A DNA stretch of 61,387 nucleotides from Sulfurimonas sp. UBA6014 (lineage in GTDB: Bacteria; Campylobacterota; Campylobacteria; Campylobacterales; Sulfurimonadaceae), in NCBI GenBank assembly GCA_002428085.1, contig DJAA01000039.1, forward strand, positions 2,566-63,952, written 5' to 3'. The position numbers and the translations under genes were made by a program. The notes beneath the pieces are model-generated. The model saw only the letters and a list, made by a program, of their open reading frames with translations, did not search any database and had not been told where the DNA came from. Below, in pieces: positions 34,399 through 42,877 of the stretch; position 1 is the stretch's first letter, and each line of letters opens with the position of its first letter.

Positions 34399-35951
34399 TA
34401 GTGTACCTCCTGCATTGAAGTTCTAGTAATTTCTATATCACTCATAAGATTTGGAATTCTAGATTTTGCTTCTTCTGTGATAGATTTATCATGCATCAAT
34501 TGCACAATCGCCTCAACAGAGTTGTTTATCGGCTCTAAAAGTGGCTTAGGATAAACACCTAGCCAAATGGTAATAAGAACCAATGGGATAAGAGCGACAA
34601 GCTCTCTCTTGTTGACATCAGGGAGATTTTTATTGGCTTCATTTGTCACTGTTCCAAAGAACATTTTTTTGTAAGCCGCTAGCATATAAATCGCACCCAC
34701 AATAATAGCGATACCTGCCAAGAGCGTTAATATATGTGACTGCTCATAAAATCCAAGTAAACTTAAAAATTCCCCTACGAAGTTAATCGTCAATGGCATA
34801 CCAACAGAAGCCATCATCATAATACCAAAGAGCGTTGCATATCGTGGCATCACATGTGCCAAACCACCAAACTCACTCATCATCTTCGTATGGCGTCTAT
34901 CATAAATCACACCTACAAGCAAGAAGAGTGCCCCAGAGACAACACCGTGACCTATCATGAGGAAGATAGAACCCGAAATACCTTCAACATTTAAAGCAAA
35001 AGTACCCAAAATGATAACACCCATGTGCGACACTGAAGAGTACGCAACAACTTGCTTAATATCTTTTTGCGCATACGCAACCATAGCAGTATAAATAATC
35101 ATGATGATTGCAAGTACCGCTATAGGAAACATATAAAATACTGACGCATCTGGAAATAATGGTAACGAAAAACGGATAAACGCATAGGTACCCATCTTAA
35201 GCAAAATTGCCGCAAGGATAACAGAACCGATAGTTGGTGCTTGACCGTGAGCATATGGCAACCATGTGTGAAATGGAAACATTGGTACTTTAATGGCAAA
35301 ACCAAAAAAGAAGGCTACAAATAACCACAGCTGGAAGGATTCTGGCAAGATAAGTCTGTACCAGTCAAGAATTGCAAAACTCCACGTTCCTGTTGCTTGG
35401 TAGTAAAAATATGCCATAAAAAGCATACCCACAAGCATAATAAGAGAGCCTGTAAATGTATATAAAAAGAACTTCACAGAGGCATAAACTCTTAATGGTC
35501 CACCCCATGCACCAATGATGTAAAGCATTGGCACTAAAGATAATTCCCAAAATACATAAAATACGATAGCATCAAGTGCAACAAACACCCCTATCATAGT
35601 CATCTGTAAAAATAATAAGGTAATAATCATATTTTTTTCATCTTTTGTTTCACCAAGAGAGGCGATACCTATTAAGGTAAAAAATGATGCCAATATAATA
35701 ATAAAAAGAGAAATTCCATCTACCCCTAAAATGTAGTTAATCCCAAATGCAGGAATTAATGCTATTTGCTCCATAAATTGCATACCCGAAACACTCGAGT
35801 CAAAAGCAAACCAAAGCCATAAAGCAAGCGCAAATTCAATCGCGCTCACCGCTATACCATACGCACGAATGCTATCTTTTTGAATAACAAATCCAAAGAT
35901 TCCTGCAAGTGCTGGGAAGAAAATTAAAATCGATAAGATATGATCTAACAT
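34398..35951 (-). CDS. nuoM: Complex I subunit NuoM
   Basis: A 517-residue antiporter-like subunit. 'YVFWELSLVPMLYIIGAWGG' carries the conserved helix-5 glutamate (WELSL), 'VPMFPFHTWLPYAHGQAPT' and 'DIKQVVAYSSVSHMGVIILG' contain the pump lysine and histidines. It starts at the base next to the nuoL stop. It conducts one of the proton paths driven by electron transfer in the arm. Confidence 0.98.
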   Translation of the reverse strand: MLDHILSILIFFPALAGIFGFVIQKDSIRAYGIAVSAIEFALALWLWFAFDSSVSGMQFMEQIALIPAFGINYILGVDGISLFIIILASFFTLIGIASLGETKDEKNMIITLLFLQMTMIGVFVALDAIVFYVFWELSLVPMLYIIGAWGGPLRVYASVKFFLYTFTGSLIMLVGMLFMAYFYYQATGTWSFAILDWYRLILPESFQLWLFVAFFFGFAIKVPMFPFHTWLPYAHGQAPTIGSVILAAILLKMGTYAFIRFSLPLFPDASVFYMFPIAVLAIIMIIYTAMVAYAQKDIKQVVAYSSVSHMGVIILGTFALNVEGISGSIFLMIGHGVVSGALFLLVGVIYDRRHTKMMSEFGGLAHVMPRYATLFGIMMMASVGMPLTINFVGEFLSLLGFYEQSHILTLLAGIAIIVGAIYMLAAYKKMFFGTVTNEANKNLPDVNKRELVALIPLVLITIWLGVYPKPLLEPINNSVEAIVQLMHDKSITEEAKSRIPNLMSDIEITRTSMQEVH

Positions 35952-37877
35952 CTATTGAACTCCTAAGCCTGATAAAATCAACATAATTTCATCAGAATAT
36001 CTAACTGCAAGTCCATAAACCACAGCTAGTGACAATAAAGCAACAGTTCCTGCTACCATCCATTTGAGCATAGTTGACAAATTACCACTTTGCATGGTTC
36101 TTGTTTTCTCACCCGTAGAGTAAAAGATATTGGCAATCCCATCTACACTTGCATCAACAATTTTCATATCAATATGCTTCCAAAACACATCTGAGAGCTC
36201 TCTATAAGGTTTGACAAAATACTCTTCATACGCATATGGGATGTAGTACTGATTTTTCAAGATTTTATAGCACAAACGATTTTCCATCTTAGATGAACCA
36301 TCTGGGATAGCGATGGCATTGTTTGCATATTTTTTGTAAGCAAATGCAATAGCTAAGAGGACAAAGAGTTGCGTCCCTATAGTCATAATCCAATACATCA
36401 TAACACTATGCACATGGTACTCAGTCGCAGGAAGCACAGCGGTTACCATCTCAAAATACGTCATCTTAAACGAACCTGCAATGACTGCTAAAAGAAGCAG
36501 TGGACTCATAGCGATAAGGACAAACTTATAAGCTTCATGAGGATGGATACCAAAGATTTTGTATCGCTCTTCACCGTGGAAGATAAGGGCTACAAGCCTA
36601 AAAGAATAAAAAGCTGTTAAACCTGCAGTAAAGAGTAAAACGGAATAAATAATATAGTGATGCTCAATGAGTGAGACTTCTAAAATCAAATCTTTAGAGA
36701 AGAAACCCGCAAGTGGGTAGATACCCGCAAGTGCCACAGACGCGACAGTCATCATGATAAATGTCCATTTAAGAGGCTTTTTGAGTCCCCCCATTTTAAA
36801 AGGATCAAGCTCATCATGCATCGCATGCATAACATTTCCTGCACCGAGGAATAAAAGTGCTTTGAAAAAAGCATGTGCCATAAGATGAAAGAGTGCAACC
36901 CAGTACGCCCCCAAACCCGCTGCAACAAACATGTAACCTAACTGAGAAAGCGTTGAGTAGGCAATGATTCTTTTCATATCACGGTTTACAAGTGCCATAG
37001 ATGCAGCAAAAAGGGCAACAAAAGCACCTAAGCTTGCTATAAAAAGTCCTACATGCGGAATGAGTTCATATAAAGGATTGGCACGCACTACAAGGTAAAC
37101 ACCCGCAGTAACCATAGTCGCTGCATGGATAAGAGCTGAGACGGGAGTTGGACCCTCCATCGCATCTGCTAGCCAAGTATGGAGTGGAAACTGAGCCGAT
37201 TTACCCATCGCACCAATAAACAAGAAAATACCCATCCAAGTTAACACTTCAGGAGCTAAAGCAGGCATTGCCGCGAAAGCTTCATCATATTGAAGTGTTC
37301 CTGTATTCCAGTAAACCAAAAAAAGTCCGATAAGCATTCCAAGGTCGGCAATACGGTTCATGATGAAAGCTTCATTTGCAGCCCAAGTTGCACTCTCTTT
37401 GTGATACCAAAAACCAATAAGCCCCCAAGAACAAAGACCAACCCCCTCCCAGCCGATAAAGAGTCCTGCAAAGTTGTCACTCATAACAAGAACAAGCATT
37501 GAAAAAACGAATGCCGAGAGCCAAGCAAAAAATCTGTTAAAACTTTTGTCGTGGTCCATATACCCTATCGAGTAAACGTGAACAACAGTTGAGACAACGG
37601 TGACCACCATCATCATGGTGACTGAGACTTGATCTACTACAAAACCAAAAGGGATGTATAAATTACCCGTTGCCATCCATGTCATCATCTCAACATGGAC
37701 GACATCCCCGCCACTTAAGATATTGACCAAAAGAATTGTGCTCGCAACAAACGAGACAAAAAGCAAAAAGCTCGGAACTATTCCAGCGATGGAAGTTTTA
37801 GGAGATGCAGCAAAAAGTGCAGCAAACATCGAACCAACAAGCGGCGAAAAGAGTGCGATATATAAATAGAGTTCCAT
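35952..37877 (-). CDS. nuoL: Complex I subunit NuoL
   Basis: A 641-residue distal antiporter-like subunit with the C-terminal lateral helix. Typical stretches are 'NFAGLFIGWEGVGLCSWGLI', 'SAQFPLHTWLADAMEGPTPV', 'SALIHAATMVTAGVYLVVR' and 'DMKRIIAYSTLSQLGYMFVA'. The last 120 residues include a hydrophilic loop ('ENRLCYKILKNQYYIPYAYE') and a final membrane helix that anchors the lateral arm. It is four bases from nuoK. Confidence 0.98.
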   Translation of the reverse strand: MELYLYIALFSPLVGSMFAALFAASPKTSIAGIVPSFLLFVSFVASTILLVNILSGGDVVHVEMMTWMATGNLYIPFGFVVDQVSVTMMMVVTVVSTVVHVYSIGYMDHDKSFNRFFAWLSAFVFSMLVLVMSDNFAGLFIGWEGVGLCSWGLIGFWYHKESATWAANEAFIMNRIADLGMLIGLFLVYWNTGTLQYDEAFAAMPALAPEVLTWMGIFLFIGAMGKSAQFPLHTWLADAMEGPTPVSALIHAATMVTAGVYLVVRANPLYELIPHVGLFIASLGAFVALFAASMALVNRDMKRIIAYSTLSQLGYMFVAAGLGAYWVALFHLMAHAFFKALLFLGAGNVMHAMHDELDPFKMGGLKKPLKWTFIMMTVASVALAGIYPLAGFFSKDLILEVSLIEHHYIIYSVLLFTAGLTAFYSFRLVALIFHGEERYKIFGIHPHEAYKFVLIAMSPLLLLAVIAGSFKMTYFEMVTAVLPATEYHVHSVMMYWIMTIGTQLFVLLAIAFAYKKYANNAIAIPDGSSKMENRLCYKILKNQYYIPYAYEEYFVKPYRELSDVFWKHIDMKIVDASVDGIANIFYSTGEKTRTMQSGNLSTMLKWMVAGTVALLSLAVVYGLAVRYSDEIMLILSGLGVQ

Positions 37878-37881
37878 TTTC

Positions 37882-38190
37882 TTATCCTCTCATCGTTGAC
37901 ATATGTTCAAGGTCGATATTGCCATGGCGTTTGTGCCAGACAATTAAAAGACCAAGACCTACAGCAACCTCTGACGCAGCGATTGCTATGACGAAAAATG
38001 CAAACATCTGACCAGTCAAATCACCATAGAAGTGTGAAATTGCAGCAAAAGCTATGTTGACAGCATTGAGTAATATTTCAGTTGCAAAAAACAGCATAAG
38101 AAGATTCTTACGACGCATAACACCTACAAGACCGATAGAAAAAAGTATCGTAGATAACACAAGATAGTGGTTGAGTCCTATTTCCATCAT
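37882..38190 (-). CDS. nuoK: Complex I subunit NuoK
   Basis: A 102-residue protein with three membrane helices. The buried glutamates of the E-channel are seen in 'LLMLFFATEILLNAVNIAF' and 'FFVIAIAASEVAVGLGLLIV'. It lies in the membrane arm next to NuoJ and NuoN. It overlaps nuoJ by four bases. Confidence 0.97.
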   Translation of the reverse strand: MMEIGLNHYLVLSTILFSIGLVGVMRRKNLLMLFFATEILLNAVNIAFAAISHFYGDLTGQMFAFFVIAIAASEVAVGLGLLIVWHKRHGNIDLEHMSTMRG

Positions 38191-38762
38191 AATAGTACCT
38201 TCTTATTTTGTTCATTTTTTAATTTCATCACTTCATCATCACTCATAAGTGTAAGTGATAAGTCCATCTTTTTACCTGCCAAAACAATCCCTGCAACCAT
38301 TGCCACAAGCAACATCACAGCAGCAACTTCAAATGGAACTAAATACTTTGTAAATAAAACTAATCCAACTTGTTGTGTATTGCCCGCACCTTCAACAACA
38401 GGATATAAAGCTTCTATTGTCCCCGATACCATCGGCGCTGCAAATATAACAACGATTAAGATAGCTGCCAAAGTGCTTAAACCAAAAACAATAGCACTGT
38501 TACCTTTCTTCTCTTTTATATCCCTTGTCGTATCAAAAAACATCATACCAAAAGCATACAGAGCCATAACAGCCCCTGAATACACAACGATTTGAATCGC
38601 ACCTAAAAAATCAGCCCCTAAAATAAAGAAAAACGCTGATATAAAAATCATTCCTGCCGCTAACGCTGTTAATGCATGTAACGCTTGAGATGTTGTCACT
38701 GCTATGAAAAACATCGATATTGTTAAAAATGCAAACAGATAAAAAGCTATCGCTTCAAACAT
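38187..38762 (-). CDS. nuoJ: Complex I subunit NuoJ
   Basis: A 191-residue membrane subunit with five helices; 'ALAAGMIFISAFFFILGADF', 'IQIVVYSGAVMALYAFGMMF' (the conserved pi-bulge helix with the key Tyr) and a last helix 'LVPFEVAAVMLLVAMVAGIV' are typical. It sits between NuoK and NuoH in the assembled complex. It is 11 bases from nuoI. Confidence 0.96.
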   Translation of the reverse strand: MFEAIAFYLFAFLTISMFFIAVTTSQALHALTALAAGMIFISAFFFILGADFLGAIQIVVYSGAVMALYAFGMMFFDTTRDIKEKKGNSAIVFGLSTLAAILIVVIFAAPMVSGTIEALYPVVEGAGNTQQVGLVLFTKYLVPFEVAAVMLLVAMVAGIVLAGKKMDLSLTLMSDDEVMKLKNEQNKKVLL

Positions 38763-38773
38763 AACCTAACTCC

Positions 38774-39388
38774 TTAATACGCTAGAGGTGTTTTTTTAAC
38801 ACGCTCATCTTCATGTGGTGTGATAGCACCAAAACCTTCAAACTCCAACTGTTTACCAGCCTTCATCGTATCTATTGGTGTCAACATATCTTCATACATT
38901 ATAAAATGCTCTCTTTGCTCGCTCGCATTTTCATATTCACCGCCGTGGGTAATAGCTAACTCTGGACAAACCTCTGCACAGTAGCCACAAAAAATACATC
39001 TGCCAAGATTGATAGTGTATTGACTCACCTCTTTGCGAGAATTTTCATCAATCCGAGTATCCATTCGAATACAATCAGAGATACAAATCTTCTCACAAAG
39101 TCCACAGCCGATACATCTCTCTGTATCAGATTCCCACAATCTTTTCATCTCATGAACAGCACGGTAGCGAGGACCAATAGGCATTTTTTCTAACGGATAT
39201 TCAATGGTATGGATATCAAACTTTATCATCTCCCGCAGAACGACCCAAAGACCGACAAAAAGTTCACCTCGCAAGGTTCGTCTCACTACTCTCTTAAACT
39301 TACCCCATCCATCTTGTGGATAATCTTCTATATCTACTAAATAGTAGCCATTGTTAACATTTCTGCTATTAAATTGCTCTTTATGCAT
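38774..39388 (-). CDS. nuoI: Complex I subunit NuoI (two [4Fe-4S])
   Basis: A 204-residue ferredoxin-like subunit. 'CIGCGLCEKICISDCIRMD' and 'CIFCGYCAEVCPELAITHGG' are the two cluster motifs (N6a and N6b), which pass electrons from NuoG to NuoB. The N-terminal 70 residues before the first motif are basic and contain 'RRTLRGELFVGLWVVLREMI', the amphipathic helices that dock on the membrane. Ten bases separate it from nuoH. Confidence 0.97.
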   Translation of the reverse strand: MHKEQFNSRNVNNGYYLVDIEDYPQDGWGKFKRVVRRTLRGELFVGLWVVLREMIKFDIHTIEYPLEKMPIGPRYRAVHEMKRLWESDTERCIGCGLCEKICISDCIRMDTRIDENSRKEVSQYTINLGRCIFCGYCAEVCPELAITHGGEYENASEQREHFIMYEDMLTPIDTMKAGKQLEFEGFGAITPHEDERVKKTPLAY

Positions 39389-39398
39389 TCATATCCCC

Positions 39399-40388
39399 TT
39401 AAAACATCATCACAAAGCCAGTGATTACAACATTAATCACAGCTAGTGGCATTAGTACTTTCCAACATAACCACATCAACTGGTCAGGTCGCACATCCGG
39501 CCATGCAGCTCTTGACCATAAGAAGAAAAAGAAGAAGAATGACATTTTAGCAAGTAAACCTAAGGCACCTAAAATACTTCCATCTCCATATCCACCCAAG
39601 AAAAGAAGTGGAATTACAAAAGAGATAAAGAACATATTTGCATACTCACCGATAAAGAAAAGACCCCATCTCATCCCTGAATATTCCGTTCCAAATCCAT
39701 CGATAATCTCATGGTCGTTTGCAATAAGGTGAAACGGCGTACGGCCTGTCTCAGCAAAAGCAGCTATCCAAAAGAGGACAAAAGCAACAGGTTGTGACCA
39801 AACAATCCAATCACCAATACCGCCTGACTGGTACTCATTGAAATCGATAAGAGAGAGAGAACCTACCATCATAATCGGTGCTAAAATAGAGAGTCCCGTA
39901 ATCACCTCATACGAGATAAAAACAGCGGCACCACGAGCAGCCGAGAGGAGTGAAAATTTATTTGCAGATGCCATACCTCCAAGAAGCGGACCATATAAAC
40001 CAACGCCCATAATACCTAAGATGTACAAGATACCGATATTTATGTCTGCTACAATCGGATGGACCGTATAACCAAATAGAGTGAATTGTGGCAAAAATGG
40101 AATCGCAGCCGCTGCCATAAAAGCGGTTGCGGCTGTGATGACTGGTGCTATCTTAAATATGGGTGCTACAACGTTTGTAGGAATGATGTCCTCTTTTGTA
40201 AAGAGTTTTACACCATCTGCTGCAACTTGCAACAAGCCATAAGGTCCAACGTTCATGGGTCCTAGGCGACGCTGCATAAATGCGAGAATTTTTCTCTCAA
40301 AATACGTCCCAATTCCTGCCAAAGCAGAAAATATAAGTAAAATAACAACGACTTTTATAACCGTCTCTATTAAATATGCTGTCTCCAT
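39399..40388 (-). CDS. nuoH: Complex I subunit NuoH
   Basis: A 329-residue membrane subunit at the quinone chamber. 'YFERKILAFMQRRLGPMNVG', 'GLLQVAADGVKLFTKEDIIP' and 'FIAAFAETGRTPFHLIANDH' with 'EIIDGFGTEYSGMRWGLFFI' are the conserved loops at the quinone site. It begins two bases after the stop of the second nuoG. Confidence 0.98.
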   Translation of the reverse strand: METAYLIETVIKVVVILLIFSALAGIGTYFERKILAFMQRRLGPMNVGPYGLLQVAADGVKLFTKEDIIPTNVVAPIFKIAPVITAATAFMAAAAIPFLPQFTLFGYTVHPIVADINIGILYILGIMGVGLYGPLLGGMASANKFSLLSAARGAAVFISYEVITGLSILAPIMMVGSLSLIDFNEYQSGGIGDWIVWSQPVAFVLFWIAAFAETGRTPFHLIANDHEIIDGFGTEYSGMRWGLFFIGEYANMFFISFVIPLLFLGGYGDGSILGALGLLAKMSFFFFFFLWSRAAWPDVRPDQLMWLCWKVLMPLAVINVVITGFVMMF

Positions 40389-40390
40389 TA

Positions 40391-42877
40391 TTACACCTTT
40401 TCTATCGAAGCTGCAGCAAAGCGATAATCGCCAAACACAGCCTCTGAATTTAATTTCAAATCAAACGTTGGAAGCATAGCAATCTCCCCTGTAATTTTAT
40501 TATCACTCACAATAGGAACAACTATTTCACCATATTTGCTTGCCACTTTCACTCTATCTCCCTCATGCAATCCCATTTTAGCAAGATAAGCCTCACTCAT
40601 GTAAATGCCACTTTTCTCATCAAGATTAGTTGCTTTATGGGTAAACTCGCTAAATTGTCTCACAGGGTTTGCGCGATATATCAGCGTCCCTTTGAGGCTA
40701 TCTTCACTGAGTGGCTCTACATTTTCATCACTGCTCACACTCACTGCTTGCGCCTGTAAAACATACCCTCTTACCTCCGTGCCGTCATTTTCATAACGAT
40801 TTGGCAGAGAATCAAAATCTTTTGCTTCAAACCCTTTGTTTAAAGGCAATTTCGCAGTGTATTGGATAACATTTTGAGCGTTTAAACCTAGAGCGTTTGC
40901 GATATCATTGAGCTCATATCCATGGTATACAAGTGCTGCATTTGTTGGGTTTACTCGCTTGTTTATACTTGTGAGTGTCCCTTCTTGCTGGTTTATACTC
41001 GGCATATCTAAGTCCCCGTCTCCAAGTGCGCTGAGTGTGAAGTTTGCCTTCGTGTTGTAGCCTATTGTAAAGGAACCTTTTGCATCATCAAGCTCACAAA
41101 TAAGGGCTACACCAAGTGAGTTTGTCAGTGGTGGGATAAGCGTGAGTTTTAAATCACTATATTTTTCTATCAAAGCAACTAAGCGAGCTAGGTTTTTCGC
41201 TTGAGGATGCCCGTATAAATCCTCTCCAACTATCAAAGCAAAACTATCTTTTTTCTTGAGATTTTTTTCCAACTCTTCTTCAAAAGTGCTATTGACCCCT
41301 ACGATTTGCAAAAGTCTATTTTCATCAACTTGCACCTCTTTAGAGACTTTTTTTGGAACCATTTTGGATTTTTTTACTTCAACTTCTTCCTCTTCGCCTG
41401 TCTCTTTGTTCACTTTTTTCTCTTTTACCATCTCAAAAATTTCTTCCTTGATGGTCTCTTCAACCGTGATGGTTTTTTCACTATGAAAAGATGCTAAATA
41501 TTTCGCAACAGAGGTAGGAAGTTTCGATTTGTCAGCAAAAAGATCTAGGATAAGGTACAAAACTGCCTCTTCTTGCAAAGGGGCATGGTTTACACTCATA
41601 ATACTTTTACCCATCCCCTCGATAACAGGGTCACCAACAGGATGAAAATAAAGAGCAGCACCTTTATTGAGTGTCATGGAATTGTTAAAAGCATACCGTG
41701 CATTTGGATTATCACTTTTGAGTGCAGCTCCCACGCTGATGACAAAGTTTGAGTCATGTGCGGCTTTTAAATCACTGCCATACAAAGAGGTTCCACTTAT
41801 TTCACTATAATATTTTAAGAAAGTTTGAAAAGATTTTGCCTCTTTATTGACAAGTTTATAGCTGTATTTTTCTTTTAATTTTTGAAGTATCAAAGCTTCT
41901 TCATTTGTGATCGTTGAAGTAAACTCTATCGTATCTGCTTTTTTAAAAGCCTCTATCGCTTTTGCAAATGCTGTTTCATCTTTGGATGCTACTCGATTTT
42001 CATAATCAAATCCATAGCGACCAGCACCACAAAGTGAAACATAGTTCCACTCATTCATGACACGGTAAATTTTATCCTCAGGATTTGATACACTCGTATG
42101 TTTTACATCATACATAATTTGACATCCCGCAGAACAATGCCCACAAGTTGCAGGGATTTGTTGCAATTCCCAAGCATTTGATTTATAAATAAACTGCGTA
42201 TCAACCAACGCACCTACAGGACAAACTGCAGCACACTCACCACAACTTGTACAGTCTAGCATCTCTTGTCCACTTGTCAAACCGATGATAGATTTGTTGA
42301 GTTTATTCCACATACTATAGGCATCTTTTGGCATAGACTCCTTATAAGTATCAGCAATGGAGTCGCCACCGCGGGCAACTGTTTTTAGGGCATTGTCTCC
42401 AATCATATCTTTACATACGGTAACACATCGCTCACACACGATACACAATCCCGCGTCATAATGGAGATGTCCCCAATCTTTAGAGCTTCTGTCTATATCT
42501 TTGATGGCATAACTTTGCGAATCAACACCCATCTCAAGAGTATAGTTTTGTAATTCACATTCACCTGATTGATCACAAACACCGCACTGAAGGGGATGAT
42601 TTACATCATAAACCTCCATGATGGCACGTCTTTCAGTCTCTATCGTTTGGGTTTTTGTTGTGACACTCATCCCCTCTTTAGCCTTAGCATTACAAGCGTA
42701 CACTTGTTTGCCATCTGCTTCAACAAGACAGATACGGCATGCCAAAGTGGGGCTACATCGTGTAAGATAGCATATTGCAGGGATGAAAATATTATTCGCG
42801 CGTGCTGCGTTTAAAATAGTCTCACCCTCTTGTGTTTGAACTGCTTTGCCATCAATATTCATAGTAATTTTACTCAT
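40391..42877 (-). CDS. nuoG: Complex I NuoG, second copy (downstream paralogue)
   Basis: An 828-residue peripheral subunit. Cluster motifs in order: [2Fe-2S] 'CYLTRCSPTLACRICLVEA' (N1b), His/Cys motif 'HPLQCGVCDQSGEC' (N5), 'CIVCERCVTVC' and 'CTSCGECAAVCPVGAL' as a two-cluster ferredoxin pair, and 'CGHCSAGC' with a later Cys in 'SLCGAGRYGF' (N7). The large C-terminal half is the molybdopterin-oxidoreductase-like domain without cofactor. A charged Lys/Glu insert of about 55 residues (about 462-519, 'NKETGEEEEVEVKKSKM') is absent from its neighbour NuoG. It overlaps that paralogue by eight bases. E. coli NuoG, from memory, keeps only part of the second ferredoxin motif. Confidence 0.95.
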   Translation of the reverse strand: MSKITMNIDGKAVQTQEGETILNAARANNIFIPAICYLTRCSPTLACRICLVEADGKQVYACNAKAKEGMSVTTKTQTIETERRAIMEVYDVNHPLQCGVCDQSGECELQNYTLEMGVDSQSYAIKDIDRSSKDWGHLHYDAGLCIVCERCVTVCKDMIGDNALKTVARGGDSIADTYKESMPKDAYSMWNKLNKSIIGLTSGQEMLDCTSCGECAAVCPVGALVDTQFIYKSNAWELQQIPATCGHCSAGCQIMYDVKHTSVSNPEDKIYRVMNEWNYVSLCGAGRYGFDYENRVASKDETAFAKAIEAFKKADTIEFTSTITNEEALILQKLKEKYSYKLVNKEAKSFQTFLKYYSEISGTSLYGSDLKAAHDSNFVISVGAALKSDNPNARYAFNNSMTLNKGAALYFHPVGDPVIEGMGKSIMSVNHAPLQEEAVLYLILDLFADKSKLPTSVAKYLASFHSEKTITVEETIKEEIFEMVKEKKVNKETGEEEEVEVKKSKMVPKKVSKEVQVDENRLLQIVGVNSTFEEELEKNLKKKDSFALIVGEDLYGHPQAKNLARLVALIEKYSDLKLTLIPPLTNSLGVALICELDDAKGSFTIGYNTKANFTLSALGDGDLDMPSINQQEGTLTSINKRVNPTNAALVYHGYELNDIANALGLNAQNVIQYTAKLPLNKGFEAKDFDSLPNRYENDGTEVRGYVLQAQAVSVSSDENVEPLSEDSLKGTLIYRANPVRQFSEFTHKATNLDEKSGIYMSEAYLAKMGLHEGDRVKVASKYGEIVVPIVSDNKITGEIAMLPTFDLKLNSEAVFGDYRFAAASIEKV

